A model generated the notes under the pieces. It saw nothing but the letters and a program-made list of their open reading frames with translations. It was not told the DNA's origin and made no database searches. Below, piece by piece: positions 37,610 through 48,600 of a DNA stretch of 64,000 nt. The DNA comes from Psychrobacillus soli. GTDB lineage: Bacteria > Bacillota > Bacilli > Bacillales_A > Planococcaceae. The stretch lies in assembly GCF_006861775.1 (NCBI RefSeq), contig NZ_VDGG01000007.1:1-64000 (forward strand), written 5' to 3'. Made by a program: the position numbers and the translations under genes. Within the stretch, counting starts at the first letter, position 1. Each line of letters opens with the position of its first letter.

Positions 37610-39043
37610 TTATTTGCTATTTTGTTCGTTTCTTCGTTGCTTTCCTTTTTTCCACACGATTACTAAAAAAGAAAGGAACAATACATACGATAATCCCATA
37701 GCAAAAATATACGATTTATTTAACCCTTTACGGTCCGCTATTTGATAAACTTCTACAATTTCCCGATCAAGTACTAATCTATACTCCCCGTTATCGTCTG
37801 CTCGAACAATATCCGATTCGAATAATCCTCGTAGCTCTTTATTTTCACCAACTACATCACTCGATAAATCAATTCGCTTTGTGTGGCTTGTGTTATTAAT
37901 AACGACGATAAATTGTTCCTCTTCTGAATAGCGTTTGAAAACAATATAACCATTTTCATTTTCTAGTATTTCTGTTTTACCAGATCGCATTGTTTCCGAT
38001 TTATTGCGAACGGAATTAATGTCTTTAATATAGTCGATTAGCTCTTCATCTACCCGAAAATTCATTACTTGGTGACTTTCCCCGGCATTTTGTCCATTCA
38101 TCGCAATTTCTGTACCATATGTCATGTATGGCACGCCAGGCATTGTAAACATTGCGCCGAGTGCCGTTTTAATACGGGTAGGCGGGAACATATTCTCTAG
38201 TGCACTATAGTAAGTAAATCTTTCCGTATATAGATGATCAACTAGTAGTAAATCATTGTAATCGGTTGAAACAATACCTTCTGTTGATAAATCCGTATTT
38301 TTGAAAGCATCTCTAAAATGTACAAGTAATTCATCGGAAAACTGAACGTCAAAATTTGCATCCGATTCTTCTAGTGCAATGACATACATTGGATCCCGCA
38401 CTTCTTTTACACTTGCAATCATATCGTTGATAAATGATGTCGGAGCTCCGTTTAATGCAGATAATTTTACACCATCGATCTCATATGTATTTGCAAATTC
38501 GACCAATGTATTGGTAAGTGCTTGTTGGACTTCTACGTTTGTTAAATCGACTGTTAATACATTATTTTCGGTGCTTTGTATCCAGTCTGTTTCCGCATTC
38601 CATACATGATTTACACTGTAATTGTTTAGCGGAAATTCGATCATAATTTTTAAATGTTGTTTATGCGCTTCGTTTATAAGCTGTTGAAATTCTTCCGGTG
38701 TACCAAAGCGTTTTTCTAGTGTATTAAAATCTAAAATTCGCTTACCATCATAGGTTTCTGTTGCGAATACAGGTCCGATGGAGATCGTTGTGAATCCCAT
38801 CTCTTTAATATGGTCCATTTTTTCGATAATCCCTAAAAAGTCACCGCCAGCAAACGCATTTGGATCTTTTGCATTTACATCGTAGTCATTCGTAATTACT
38901 TTATTGAAATAACGATCCACATATAAATCGTAAATACTTTCATTATGTATAGAAGCGTCTGCTTCGGCATTAATTGGTTGTGTCGATGTGATCCATAGTC
39001 CACTGACGAGTAACCCGGTCATTAGCCACTTGTTAAATTTCAA
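37610..39043 (-). CDS. membrane-anchored alpha-amylase-like protein with degenerate active site
   Basis: This 477-residue exported protein has a signal peptide (1-26), a GH13-like barrel and a C-terminal membrane helix (about 450-468) with a basic cytoplasmic tail. The fold is recognisable from GTPEEFQQLINEAHKQHLKIM and MPGVPYMTYGTEIAMNG. The catalytic regions are altered. Region I DxVxNH reads EFPLNN. Region II GxRxD reads GVKLS, with Ser195 at the nucleophile position. Region IV NHD reads HLY (270-272). Glu225 or Glu226 may keep the acid position. It is likely inactive as a glycosidase and may bind surface glycans; this is inference. Confidence 0.85.
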   Translation of the reverse strand: MKFNKWLMTGLLVSGLWITSTQPINAEADASIHNESIYDLYVDRYFNKVITNDYDVNAKDPNAFAGGDFLGIIEKMDHIKEMGFTTISIGPVFATETYDGKRILDFNTLEKRFGTPEEFQQLINEAHKQHLKIMIEFPLNNYSVNHVWNAETDWIQSTENNVLTVDLTNVEVQQALTNTLVEFANTYEIDGVKLSALNGAPTSFINDMIASVKEVRDPMYVIALEESDANFDVQFSDELLVHFRDAFKNTDLSTEGIVSTDYNDLLLVDHLYTERFTYYSALENMFPPTRIKTALGAMFTMPGVPYMTYGTEIAMNGQNAGESHQVMNFRVDEELIDYIKDINSVRNKSETMRSGKTEILENENGYIVFKRYSEEEQFIVVINNTSHTKRIDLSSDVVGENKELRGLFESDIVRADDNGEYRLVLDREIVEVYQIADRKGLNKSYIFAMGLSYVLFLSFLVIVWKKGKQRRNEQNSK

Positions 39044-39195
39044 GGTAAATCCTCCTCTATCTTGGAAAGAGCATATGCTAGATAATTAATCAAAACATAT
39101 CATAGTTATTTTATCAAAGCTCTTTCGTAATCGCCATCGTTTCGGCACGAAAGCCCTAAAAATAGCCGATAATTCGTCCAAACTGTGACATAACA

Positions 39196-39223
39196 AAAAC
39201 CACCAATTATTTTGGTGGTTTTG
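39196..39223 (-). terminator. terminator of the yisL transcript, overlapping the small ORF
   Basis: AAAACCACCAA and TTTGGTGGTTTT form a short-loop hairpin with T residues on the minus-strand side. The stop codon of the 48-residue ORF lies within it. Confidence 0.8.
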
Positions 39224-39353
39224 TGTGATGAAGAATATGATGATGTAACGCATCTTCGTCTGATGATTCCGCTTGTGTACGCGAGATCATCAAAGAAGTA
39301 ACAACAAAAATAATCATCAATACAACGACAAAAATTAATAATGATATTCCCAT
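39207..39353 (-). CDS. 48-residue membrane microprotein downstream of yisL
   Basis: The ORF reads MGISLLIFVVVLMIIFVVTS and continues to a polar tail with two His-rich clusters (LHHHILHH) and ends KPPK. One N-terminal membrane helix (3-22) is clear. It starts seven bases after the yisL stop and runs into the terminator, which suggests translation as the last cistron of yisL. No strong ribosome site is seen, so re-initiation after yisL would be needed. I recognise no family. Confidence 0.5.
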   Translation of the reverse strand: MGISLLIFVVVLMIIFVVTSLMISRTQAESSDEDALHHHILHHTKPPK

Positions 39354-39360
39354 CGTTTGC

Positions 39361-39732
39361 TTACGCTAAGAAGTTGATGCCCATTGGTAATTTGAAGCCT
39401 AGGAAAAGTGTGATGAAGAAGAAAACGAAAAATAATACGACAAAAGTTGTAAAAGGTTTTCCTTTTTTCTTTTTCACTAAAGACATTTCCATCATCCCAA
39501 TGACTAAAATACCTGCTAAAAATTTCAATCCGTACAGCATTCCTTGACCGTAGTCCATACCTTTCATAAATAACGCGATTCCAGTAATAATGATTAAAAT
39601 GTAAAATAAGCGTAAAATCATATGCACTACTTTTGGATTAGTAATTGCTAATGCTACTAAAAACAAGATGATTGCAATTACCCAAGTTGTAATGTGTAAA
39701 TGTGGCGATGCTAAAAAGTTCATTTGTTTCAC
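39361..39732 (-). CDS. yisL: UPF0344 membrane protein YisL
   Basis: This 123-residue integral membrane protein of the UPF0344 family has four hydrophobic segments (about 11-30, 38-58, 67-84 and 92-115). HLHITTWVIAIILF, VVHMILRLFYILIIITG and MMEMSLVKKKKGK match B. subtilis YisL closely. Function is unknown. It lies 46 bases after the yisK stop on the same strand, as in B. subtilis. Confidence 0.9.
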   Translation of the reverse strand: MKQMNFLASPHLHITTWVIAIILFLVALAITNPKVVHMILRLFYILIIITGIALFMKGMDYGQGMLYGLKFLAGILVIGMMEMSLVKKKKGKPFTTFVVLFFVFFFITLFLGFKLPMGINFLA

Positions 39733-39778
39733 CTCGAGAGTATATTATCATTTATATTCTACCATTAAATGAAATATA

Positions 39779-40675
39779 TTACTCGAATTTGTTCACCAAA
39801 GTACCGATTCCTTCGATGGAAACTTTCACAATATCGCCTGATTTTATAAATTTCGGCGGATTGAATCCTTTTCCAACACCTGCTGGAGTTCCAGTTAGGA
39901 TAACATCTCCAGGTTCTAAAATAACGGACTTAGAAATTTCTGCAATAATTTGTTCGACGGAAAAAACCATGTCAGAAGTTTGACCATTTTGGCGAATTTC
40001 ATCGTTTACTTTTGTTACGACTGTAAGTTCTTGCGGATGTGGGAGTTCATCTTTTGTCACAATATAAGGACCCATAGGACAAGAGCCTTCTAAACTTTTT
40101 CCTAAGAAATATTGTTGATGTTTTGTTTGCAAATCACGTGCAGTTAAATCATTTGCAATCGTATATCCGAACACGTAATCAAACGCAAGTTTAGAAGGAA
40201 TGTCTTTTCCTTTTTTACCAATGACAATTGCTAGCTCCCCTTCATAATCATAGGCATCTGTTTTATCCGCATGGATCGAAAGTGTTTGTTCATCTGCTGC
40301 TATAGAAGTTGGTGATTTTGTGAAAACAACAAAATCTTGTGCTACGCCACCCATTTCTTTTGCGTGATCCGCATAGTTTTTTCCAACTGCCATGATATTT
40401 TTCGGTGTGCGAGGTATTGGAGATAACCATTCAATTTCTGTGAATTGTCTTTTGAATGTATTTACATTTTCATCTTTCAATGCAGCTTCCACCAGTTTAC
40501 GAATTTGTTCGACAAAATCCATTCCTAATCCAATACCTTCTACGATAGTAGTTGGAAAATCAGGTAACACTTGTAGCGTCTCTTGAATGCTTAATACATC
40601 CCATACTGCCTCTTCTTTTTTCACTTTTGGTCCAAAGTAAATTTTATCATTTAAACGATATGATAATAGTTTCAT
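39779..40675 (-). CDS. yisK: fumarylacetoacetate hydrolase-family protein YisK
   Basis: This 298-residue FAH-fold enzyme has an N-terminal YisK-specific domain (1-90) and the FAH domain with metal ligands in YEGELAIVIGK and the NDLTARDLQ helix. EPGDVILTGTPAGVGKGFNPP is the family C-terminal motif. B. subtilis YisK has oxaloacetate decarboxylase activity and associates with the elongation protein Mbl; either could hold here. It lies between the DUF418 gene and yisL. Confidence 0.9.
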   Translation of the reverse strand: MKLLSYRLNDKIYFGPKVKKEEAVWDVLSIQETLQVLPDFPTTIVEGIGLGMDFVEQIRKLVEAALKDENVNTFKRQFTEIEWLSPIPRTPKNIMAVGKNYADHAKEMGGVAQDFVVFTKSPTSIAADEQTLSIHADKTDAYDYEGELAIVIGKKGKDIPSKLAFDYVFGYTIANDLTARDLQTKHQQYFLGKSLEGSCPMGPYIVTKDELPHPQELTVVTKVNDEIRQNGQTSDMVFSVEQIIAEISKSVILEPGDVILTGTPAGVGKGFNPPKFIKSGDIVKVSIEGIGTLVNKFE

Positions 40676-40721
40676 CGTTTCTCCGCCCCTTCAAGTAGTT
40701 TAATAGCTTATCCCTAGTCTA

Positions 40722-41918
40722 TTACAAGTTGACTTCATTTTCATCTTTTTCTGACAAATTATTTCGATAAGTCAGTTTTCTCCACAATGCTTCCACAGGT
40801 CCTTGTTTAAATTTCATAAACCAAATTTCCGCAAATACTAACTGAAGCACATAAATACCTACTGCCATCCATGTTCCAGTAGTGATATCGACTTTTCCAT
40901 ACAAGCCAAATCCATAAGCATAAAAAATGGTCGTCGCAATAATCGACTGCATTAAATAAATAGTCATCGACATACGTCCAGCTTTTGCCACTGGAGAAAG
41001 CAGTTTTTGCATGAACGGGATTGTACATACAAGTGCCAGTATACCTGCGTATGCGATGGCTTGAAGTGGTCCCCCGAATGTATCTTGTACTGTCATCGTA
41101 AGCGTGTTTGGCTCTGTGAGATAAGGCAACCACTTAATAGCCGTTCCCGCTCCAAGCCCCACTATAATGGCGATTATCCAAAATACCTTCAAACTTCGTG
41201 CTCGTTCGATTAGCTTTAGCTTTGCTGCTGCTGCTCCAAGCATTAAAAACGGAACAATCGTGAATAAAATCATAAGAACTATTAGTCCATAGCCACTCAT
41301 ATAGATCCAGTCATCTAATCGTTGCGAGAAAATATCCCCCCAAGAACCAAGTGAATACGCAACAATGGATTCCTCTATCTTTTGAATAGCAGTATAAATA
41401 ATCAAACTTTCTGGCTCCAATTTTCCAAGGAAATACAATAATCCATTTAATAGCCCGTTAGGCACTAAAAATAATAGCGCACTTATTAATACTAACCAAA
41501 CTGGCTTCAAACGAATCATTAATATCAAAACAAATCCCGCAATTGCATACGTGATTAAAATATCCCCTGACCATATGAGAAACGCATGAATGCACCCGAT
41601 TACTAGTAATATGGACAATCGACGAACGGCTAACTTATTAAAAGATGTCCCTTTTTCTTGTGACTTCATAAACTGCATCGCAAGTCCGTAACCAAAAAGC
41701 ATGGAAAATAGCGGATATACGCTACCTTGCACGAAAATATCAATCCACTTATGCGTTTCATAATCACCTGGAACTTGAAACCAAGTATATGGATTTATAT
41801 AAATATAAGGACTATGAAAAAACAGCATATTAACGACAAAAATGCCGAGTAACGCAAACCCTCTCATTACGTCAATTGAAATGACTCTTTCTTTCTCCCC
41901 TACTGGACGAATTAACAA
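40722..41918 (-). CDS. DUF418 multi-pass membrane protein
   Basis: This 398-residue membrane protein of the DUF418/YeiB-like family has about nine or ten helices. It opens with VISIDVMRGFALLGIFVVNMLFF, the family signature, and the C-terminal half contains the DUF418 domain (RMSMTIYLMQSII, LVFAEIWFMKFKQGPVEALWRKLTY). Members often resemble membrane acyltransferases, but the reaction is unknown. It begins 12 bases after the addA stop and probably shares that transcript. Confidence 0.85.
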   Translation of the reverse strand: MLIRPVGEKERVISIDVMRGFALLGIFVVNMLFFHSPYIYINPYTWFQVPGDYETHKWIDIFVQGSVYPLFSMLFGYGLAMQFMKSQEKGTSFNKLAVRRLSILLVIGCIHAFLIWSGDILITYAIAGFVLILMIRLKPVWLVLISALLFLVPNGLLNGLLYFLGKLEPESLIIYTAIQKIEESIVAYSLGSWGDIFSQRLDDWIYMSGYGLIVLMILFTIVPFLMLGAAAAKLKLIERARSLKVFWIIAIIVGLGAGTAIKWLPYLTEPNTLTMTVQDTFGGPLQAIAYAGILALVCTIPFMQKLLSPVAKAGRMSMTIYLMQSIIATTIFYAYGFGLYGKVDITTGTWMAVGIYVLQLVFAEIWFMKFKQGPVEALWRKLTYRNNLSEKDENEVNL

Positions 41919-41930
41919 CCTAATTTCCTC

Positions 41931-44900
41931 CTATATCGATACCGTTTTGTTTACATCAAATAAATAAAGTATCTTTTCTTTAATCTCCACTTGCATAATG
42001 GATTCAATTGCTTGCGCATAAATAGATAATTGGATAGCATACCGATTATTCATTTCTTGCTGTAACAATGTTTCATCGTTTACTAAATGTTGTACACGAT
42101 CCGTTTTATAATCTAGTAAAACCCAGCGTCCGTCTTCTTCTAAAATTAAACAATCGACAACCCCTTGAATAATTTGCTTATCTCCCTCTTCATCTTCCAT
42201 TGCATAAGTAAACGGGAATTCTCTCATCACTTCTTTTGCGACACGTAGTCTTTCGGCGATGTTCGAATGGAAGAATGCTACCATTTTCTCGGGATTAATC
42301 GCTGCTTGCTCTGCTTTTGTTAAAATTTCACGCTCGTAAAGCTCACTTGCGAATGCCAGTACTTGTTCGGTTGTTTTTACTTCCATCAAATCGACGTTTT
42401 GCATAAATGCATGGACGGCTGTTCCGACTTCCGCTCCTGTTAGTTTCGCTTCTTGTTGTAAAAAGAACGGACGCTTCGCAACTCTTGATAGGCCTTTTGC
42501 AGTTATTGTCTGCTCAAAATAGGCATCTTCTTCTCTTGCCATCAGTTGCTGTATTTTTTTCATTTCACTAACGCTTTGTTTCGATCGTTTCTGTGTGGAG
42601 AGTGCAAAAGGATACATTGTGTCAAAGCGTGTTTTCACTTGTGCCAAAACAGTCGCTTTTTTCTCGTCAATCAGTTGGTCGATGGAATGCTTTTCTTTCA
42701 CTTCTGTTTCTGTCGACAATTTCAGCTCATCGACACACTTTGCAACAATTCGCCATTTCGAATCACTTTCGACCATATTTGCTTCGATTACGTCTGCTAA
42801 CTGCTCATAATTTGCGTGTCTTGCAATTGCAGGTCCTATCCAATCTAAATAGCTTTTTGCTTTAGCACGAACGTATTCCGGAAGCATTTCGTTTGGTAAA
42901 AGTGCTTGGGCGTCTTCCCATTTAGCGAGCGTCTTAGCCAAATCTTTAATAGACGCTGTAAGGTATAAATACTCTTTTGCTCTCGTCATCGCTACGTATA
43001 AAACGCGCATTTCTTCCGCTTTTAATTCCATTTGCTTCTTCTCTTTCATGGATAAAAACGGCAATGAGGTAAACGATATTCGCTTTTCTGGATCAATGGC
43101 TTTTACCGCAAGTCCAAATGATTGGTCAAATAAGTATGGTTCATTAAAGTCCATTTGGTTAAATGGTCTTCCCATTCCAGCTAAAAATACAACCGGAAAT
43201 TCTAATCCTTTTGAAGCGTGAATCGTCATGAGTCGTACGACATTTTCTTTCTCACTCATCGCACGTGCAGCTCCTAAATCATCCCCCCGTCTTCGCATAC
43301 GCTCAATAAAGCGCAAAAAGCGGAATAACCCACGGAAAGACGTTTTTTCATATTCCACTGCACGGTCGTGTAAAATGCGTAAATTCGCCTGCTTTTGCAT
43401 TCCATTTGGCATGGACCCAACCATTTCGTAATAATGCGTATCCAAATAAATTCGCCAAATCAAATCCGCAAGAGAACCTCGTCTACTCATATTCCGCCAA
43501 TCCTCAAATTGCAGTAAAAATCGTTGTAACTTTTCTCCAGTTTCCGTTGAAATCCCGGCACCACCAGTCGCTACAAATACTTTCAAAGCTTCATAAAAAG
43601 GCTCTTTCGGTGCAGCAAGACGAATCGTTGCAAGTTCCGATTCAGTCAGTCCGACAAAAGGTGCACGAAGAACCGATGCGAGTGATATATCTTGGTACGG
43701 ATTATCAATTGTTCGGAGTGTATGGAGCATAATAAGCACTTCAATCGCTTCAAAATACCCTTTTGAAAGCTCCGCATATAACGGAATACCCGCTTCTTTA
43801 AATTGGTCCGTCACTTCTTGTGACCAAGTCATCGAGCGCATTAATATGACGATATCGCTATACGCGACAGGGCGACTTATTTTTTTCCAAGGATCATATA
43901 CAGTTGCTCCAGATTCCATCATTTCTTTAATTTTGGAAATAATATAACGAGCTTCCGCTTGTGATTTCTTTAACTCTTCCTCGGCATTTAACATGTCGTC
44001 TTCTTCTAACGATTCTATGCTTCCATCTTCTACTTCATATAAAAGTGCTAACTCGACTGGAGCGATCGCTTCATTGTACGGTGCTTGCGGCTTTAAAGAA
44101 GCATCATCGTCGTAATTTATTTCCCCTACTTTTTCCCCCATAATTTGCTGGAAAATATAGTTCGTCGCGTGTAGTACTTCTTTGCGGCTTCGGAAGTTTG
44201 CATTCAAATCGATTTTCACGCCAGAACCTTTCGGCATGTCGCTAAATGCAAGGTATTTTCCTAGAAATAGCATCGGCTCTGCTAAGCGGAATCGGTAGAT
44301 GGATTGTTTTACGTCCCCAACCATGAACATATTACCTGTACGTTCATCGCCACTTTTCACTAATTGTAAAATTGTTTCTTGTAGTAAATTGACATCTTGG
44401 TACTCATCTGTCAGTACTTCTTTGAATCGTACCTGATATTCCTTTGCGATTTCTGACGGTACGAGTTGCCCATTTTCATCGTGTTCGGTTAATATGTCTA
44501 GCGCATAATGCTCCAAGTCGGAAAAATCGACTAATCCTTTATCATTTTTGGCAGCGGTATATCTTTCCCCATATGTAATGGCAAGATCGACTAAAGTTTG
44601 TAATTGCGGTGCCATCAGTCTCATTTCTTCAAGTAAACGGACGGGTGTTCTCGTGAAATAATTGTCTTTTAAATCATTTATTATTTTCTTCACTTTCGTT
44701 CGTTTAGCTGTTGCTTGTTTTTTCAATGCTTCGTCACATGAATCTTTTTTGATAGATGCTGCTTTCACCCATGACATACTCCCAAAATAATGGAATACAT
44801 CTTGCCAAGAACTCATTTTCATGAGGCGGATGGCTTCTCCAATCATCTCCTGATCTTTTACAGCAGTATCCGCAAGTGGAGCGGGACCATTCGGCATATT

Positions 44901-45638
44901 CGCTAACATTCGAATTTCTTCCAATACGGCAATTGCTTCTTCCAAATGATAAATGATTGCGAGTTTCAAAGGTCCGATAAAAGAAAGTTCATCTATCGTT
45001 ATATCTTCCCGTAATGTATATGCTTCAGGTATCGCAAGTAACCATTTTTTGGGTTCCGGATGTACTCGTGCATATGTATATAACTTTTCAATCATCGTCT
45101 CAATGGACTGATCATCTCTATCCGATGTGAAACTGTCTGACAGTTTGTACATCGCTTCTGGGTTTTCTACTTCATATGCTTCTTCTAACACTTCGGCTAA
45201 TATATCGTCCCGTATAAGTGCTGCCTCTGCTTCATTTGCAATACGAAATCCGGGATCGATCGTGAGCATATACGAATATTGCTTTACTATATTTAAGCAA
45301 AATGAGTGCAGTGTGGATATTTGTGCCTTACTTAATAGACTTAGCTGCTTGCGTAAATGGGTAGACGTTGGGTCGAGTGCAATTGCTTTTTCAAGTGCTT
45401 CTCCCATTCGATGGCGCATTTCCGCAGCAGATGCATTAGTAAATGTTACGACTAATAACTCATCGACGTTAATCGGATTTTCTTTCGCAATGACTTTTTG
45501 GATGAGTCGGTCGATGAGGACAGCCGTTTTCCCCGAGCCCGCTGCTGCAGATACTAGGACGTCTGAACCGGTTGCCCATATTGCTTTCCACTGAGCAGGT
45601 GTCCATGTTAACTCGGCTGGCATTTCAGGTATGTTCAT
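41931..45638 (-). CDS. addA: ATP-dependent helicase/nuclease subunit AddA
   Basis: This is the helicase-nuclease subunit of AddAB, which resects double-strand breaks to a Chi-type site for RecA loading. It has 1235 residues. Walker A is AAGSGKT (32-38), motif II is DEYQDVN near 411, and helicase motifs ANFRSR, MTIHASKGLEFPVVFL and VAMTRAKEYLYL follow. The C-terminal RecB-type nuclease is shown by GTAVHAFMQ and VLLDYKTDR. The start overlaps addB by 14 bases with AAAGGAG upstream, ensuring equal supply of the two subunits. Confidence 0.96.
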   Translation of the reverse strand: MNIPEMPAELTWTPAQWKAIWATGSDVLVSAAAGSGKTAVLIDRLIQKVIAKENPINVDELLVVTFTNASAAEMRHRMGEALEKAIALDPTSTHLRKQLSLLSKAQISTLHSFCLNIVKQYSYMLTIDPGFRIANEAEAALIRDDILAEVLEEAYEVENPEAMYKLSDSFTSDRDDQSIETMIEKLYTYARVHPEPKKWLLAIPEAYTLREDITIDELSFIGPLKLAIIYHLEEAIAVLEEIRMLANMPNGPAPLADTAVKDQEMIGEAIRLMKMSSWQDVFHYFGSMSWVKAASIKKDSCDEALKKQATAKRTKVKKIINDLKDNYFTRTPVRLLEEMRLMAPQLQTLVDLAITYGERYTAAKNDKGLVDFSDLEHYALDILTEHDENGQLVPSEIAKEYQVRFKEVLTDEYQDVNLLQETILQLVKSGDERTGNMFMVGDVKQSIYRFRLAEPMLFLGKYLAFSDMPKGSGVKIDLNANFRSRKEVLHATNYIFQQIMGEKVGEINYDDDASLKPQAPYNEAIAPVELALLYEVEDGSIESLEEDDMLNAEEELKKSQAEARYIISKIKEMMESGATVYDPWKKISRPVAYSDIVILMRSMTWSQEVTDQFKEAGIPLYAELSKGYFEAIEVLIMLHTLRTIDNPYQDISLASVLRAPFVGLTESELATIRLAAPKEPFYEALKVFVATGGAGISTETGEKLQRFLLQFEDWRNMSRRGSLADLIWRIYLDTHYYEMVGSMPNGMQKQANLRILHDRAVEYEKTSFRGLFRFLRFIERMRRRGDDLGAARAMSEKENVVRLMTIHASKGLEFPVVFLAGMGRPFNQMDFNEPYLFDQSFGLAVKAIDPEKRISFTSLPFLSMKEKKQMELKAEEMRVLYVAMTRAKEYLYLTASIKDLAKTLAKWEDAQALLPNEMLPEYVRAKAKSYLDWIGPAIARHANYEQLADVIEANMVESDSKWRIVAKCVDELKLSTETEVKEKHSIDQLIDEKKATVLAQVKTRFDTMYPFALSTQKRSKQSVSEMKKIQQLMAREEDAYFEQTITAKGLSRVAKRPFFLQQEAKLTGAEVGTAVHAFMQNVDLMEVKTTEQVLAFASELYEREILTKAEQAAINPEKMVAFFHSNIAERLRVAKEVMREFPFTYAMEDEEGDKQIIQGVVDCLILEEDGRWVLLDYKTDRVQHLVNDETLLQQEMNNRYAIQLSIYAQAIESIMQVEIKEKILYLFDVNKTVSI

Positions 45639-48600
45639 CTGTACCCATCTCCTTTCGAATTTTGTCAGTCACCATATCTGGTTGTTCTATTTTTAAGTTG
45701 CGTACAGGTTGCGCCGGGTCTTGTGGGTCAAACTGGCAAACACTTCGATACGCACAGTACGTACAAGGCATTTTGTCTTTCAAGCGATACGGATAAACAC
45801 GTGTATCTCCTGCATTCATCCCATTACCAGCTTGTTCATGTCTTTTACGGACAAACGATTGAAGAAGTTTCATCTGCTCCGGCTCCACTACTTTTGAGGA
45901 TGATTTAGACAAGTTTCCATCTTTGTTCATACGTACCGGAATGATTTTGGAAAATCCTTCGATTTGTTCATCCATTTCCATAATTATATCTGGATCATCA
46001 AGCAGTAATCCGTTCATCTTATAGGATTTATAAATCTCTTCTTGTAACTCTGCGTCATTCATTTCCTTTTGCGTCTTAATAAAAGGATTATGCATATGCA
46101 CATATAAAACCCCTGCTGGCTCTGCCTTTTCATGCAACCAAATATCCGCATTTTCAATCGCTACATCTAAGTAAGTGAGCATTTGAAGCGATAGTCCGTA
46201 ATACACTTCGTTCAAATCAATCCCTTTACGAGAAGATTTATAATCGACAATCCGAACGAACAGATTACCATTTACATTGGATGCATCTACTCTGTCAATT
46301 CGCCCACGTAATTGCATTTTTCGTCCGCGCTTTAAAGGTATTTCAAGTGCAGGTAAATCTTCTCCTGGACCAAAACCAGCTTCAATTGCGATTGGTACGA
46401 AAGTCGATACTTTGGAATGTTTGCTCAGTGCGTAAAGGGTGGATGCCACTATTTGCTCTAGTTTTCGCTGAATATATCGATAACGATTTGTACTTAATAA
46501 CAATTGATGCACGAATACTGGCACAATCTGATCGACCGCTTGTTTAGAAAGCTTGCTACATTGTTCTCTTGAAAGATCTGCCCACGTTAAACCAAGTCTT
46601 GATGTTTCATCAGCAATCCATTTTAGGGCAGCATGGAATAGATCCCCTATCGCCGGGGCTTCTAGACGATATTCCGCTCGTTCTTCTAGCTTTAATCCAT
46701 ATGCCGCATAATGGGCAAATGGACAGCTATAATATCGTTCTACACGAGAAACACTGGAGATCATCGTTTCTCCATATAAAGCGGATGTAATTTCTTGCGG
46801 GAGTCTTTCTGTTTCATTGCCATGAATTAAAGGTTTCACAACGCGCTTTAAAATGGTAGACCAATATGGATCGTCCAAATAATAGTGATAAACCGACTGC
46901 CAAACTGCTGGTAATTGCCCCGTTTCTAGTGCTTTTCGAAGTTGCGTGACAACATATGGTAATGTCGTCCTTGGATGACTAATCGATTGGAGATCGAATG
47001 CTACATCCGTGTGATCAGTTGGATCCATTACAGCTAGCTCTATCTCTACATCCGTGACCATTTGTTGGAGTTTTTTAATATACATCGATGGGAGCAGTGC
47101 TTTTCCTTCGCTATCTGCAATTGAATACGAAACCGCTAAATAATCGGAAGCTGTGACAAATGCTTTATATACTAAATAATTTTCATCGAGTAATCGCATT
47201 TTCGATGTTGGCGCTAACTCAAATCCTACTTGCGAAAACCATTCACGTTCTGTATCGGACAATAAACCTTCATGATCCATTCGTTTCGGGAATACACCAT
47301 CGTTCATCCCAATAACAAACATGGCTTTTATATTCGTTAAACGTGCAATATCGACATTTGCAACGGTTACTTGATCAATTGTTGGTGGGATACGTGAAAA
47401 TGCTAGTTGATCGTAACCCTCGTCTAAAATTTTCGCCGCTTCTTCTACAGTCATCTCTTTTTCACCAAACATTAAGACGAATTGATCGAGTACATTCACC
47501 CATTCATTCCAAGCTTGTTCATGTTCTGTGGCAAGTAGTAATTGACCGCTTTCTTCTTCTGCCTGCTTTAATACTTGCAGTTTCTCATATACTTGGAGCG
47601 ACTCCATCAATGTAAATATTGCGGTTGCAATTTCCAAGCCTGTTTTACTTTGTGCAAGGGTGTCCTCAAAGTTTTTTAAAGGCCCGACGACTATATCACG
47701 GGCTGCATGCAAATCTGCTTGCATGCTCAATTCCTCGTCGGTTTGCACTTTCGAGTAAAATTCTAAACCACGATATTTTTTATATACCCATCGTCTGGTA
47801 TCAAACCATCTATCCCCGTATATACCGAATGACAGAACGAAATTTTCGAGTCGATCAGTCCGTTCTCTCCACTTACTTTTAGAAGCGTTTAATGGGAAAA
47901 ATAAATCGGTTTTAATCGCTCGGAACATCGGTTCATATTTCCAACCAGTTCGAATGACTTCTAAAACCGTTCTACTCAGCTCGATTAATGGATGATGCAA
48001 CATTGATTTTTTTTGACTAATAAACACAGGAATATCATATTGCGGGAAAATTGTTTCGATTAGTCCTTCATAGCTTCCGGCATCTCGATGCAAAATGGCC
48101 ATTTCGTTATAACGCACTTCTTTTTGTTGCATCATTTCCCTTATTTGTCTTGCAATCGCATGAATTTCTGCTCGTTTATTTGCCGCTTCCGTTATTCGCA
48201 ACTTACCTTCAATTTTCATCTCTGCCGGTGGTAACTGATCAAAATTTGCCTCGATATGGGCAAGCTCTTTCGATACAAATCTTTTTTGTTCTAATTGATG
48301 TACAATTTCTTCTATTTCCACCTGTTCCGCTTGGGCCATTTCTAGTAATCTGGCGCAAGTATTTGCAGGCTGATAAAATAACGATTGCTCGTCTTGCGCA
48401 TCAATAAGTGTCTCCATTGGAAGCGCGATTGTAATACGCTTTACTTGTTTCATTAATGCTTGGATAATTTCTAATTCTCTCGATGTAAATGTTGTAAATC
48501 CATCGATGTAAAGTTCTGTTTTTTCAAGCAAACTGGAGTCTTTTATTTTCAAGGCAAGCAGCGTTAAATACCCTTCCCCGTCGATATAGCTTGTCCCTAG

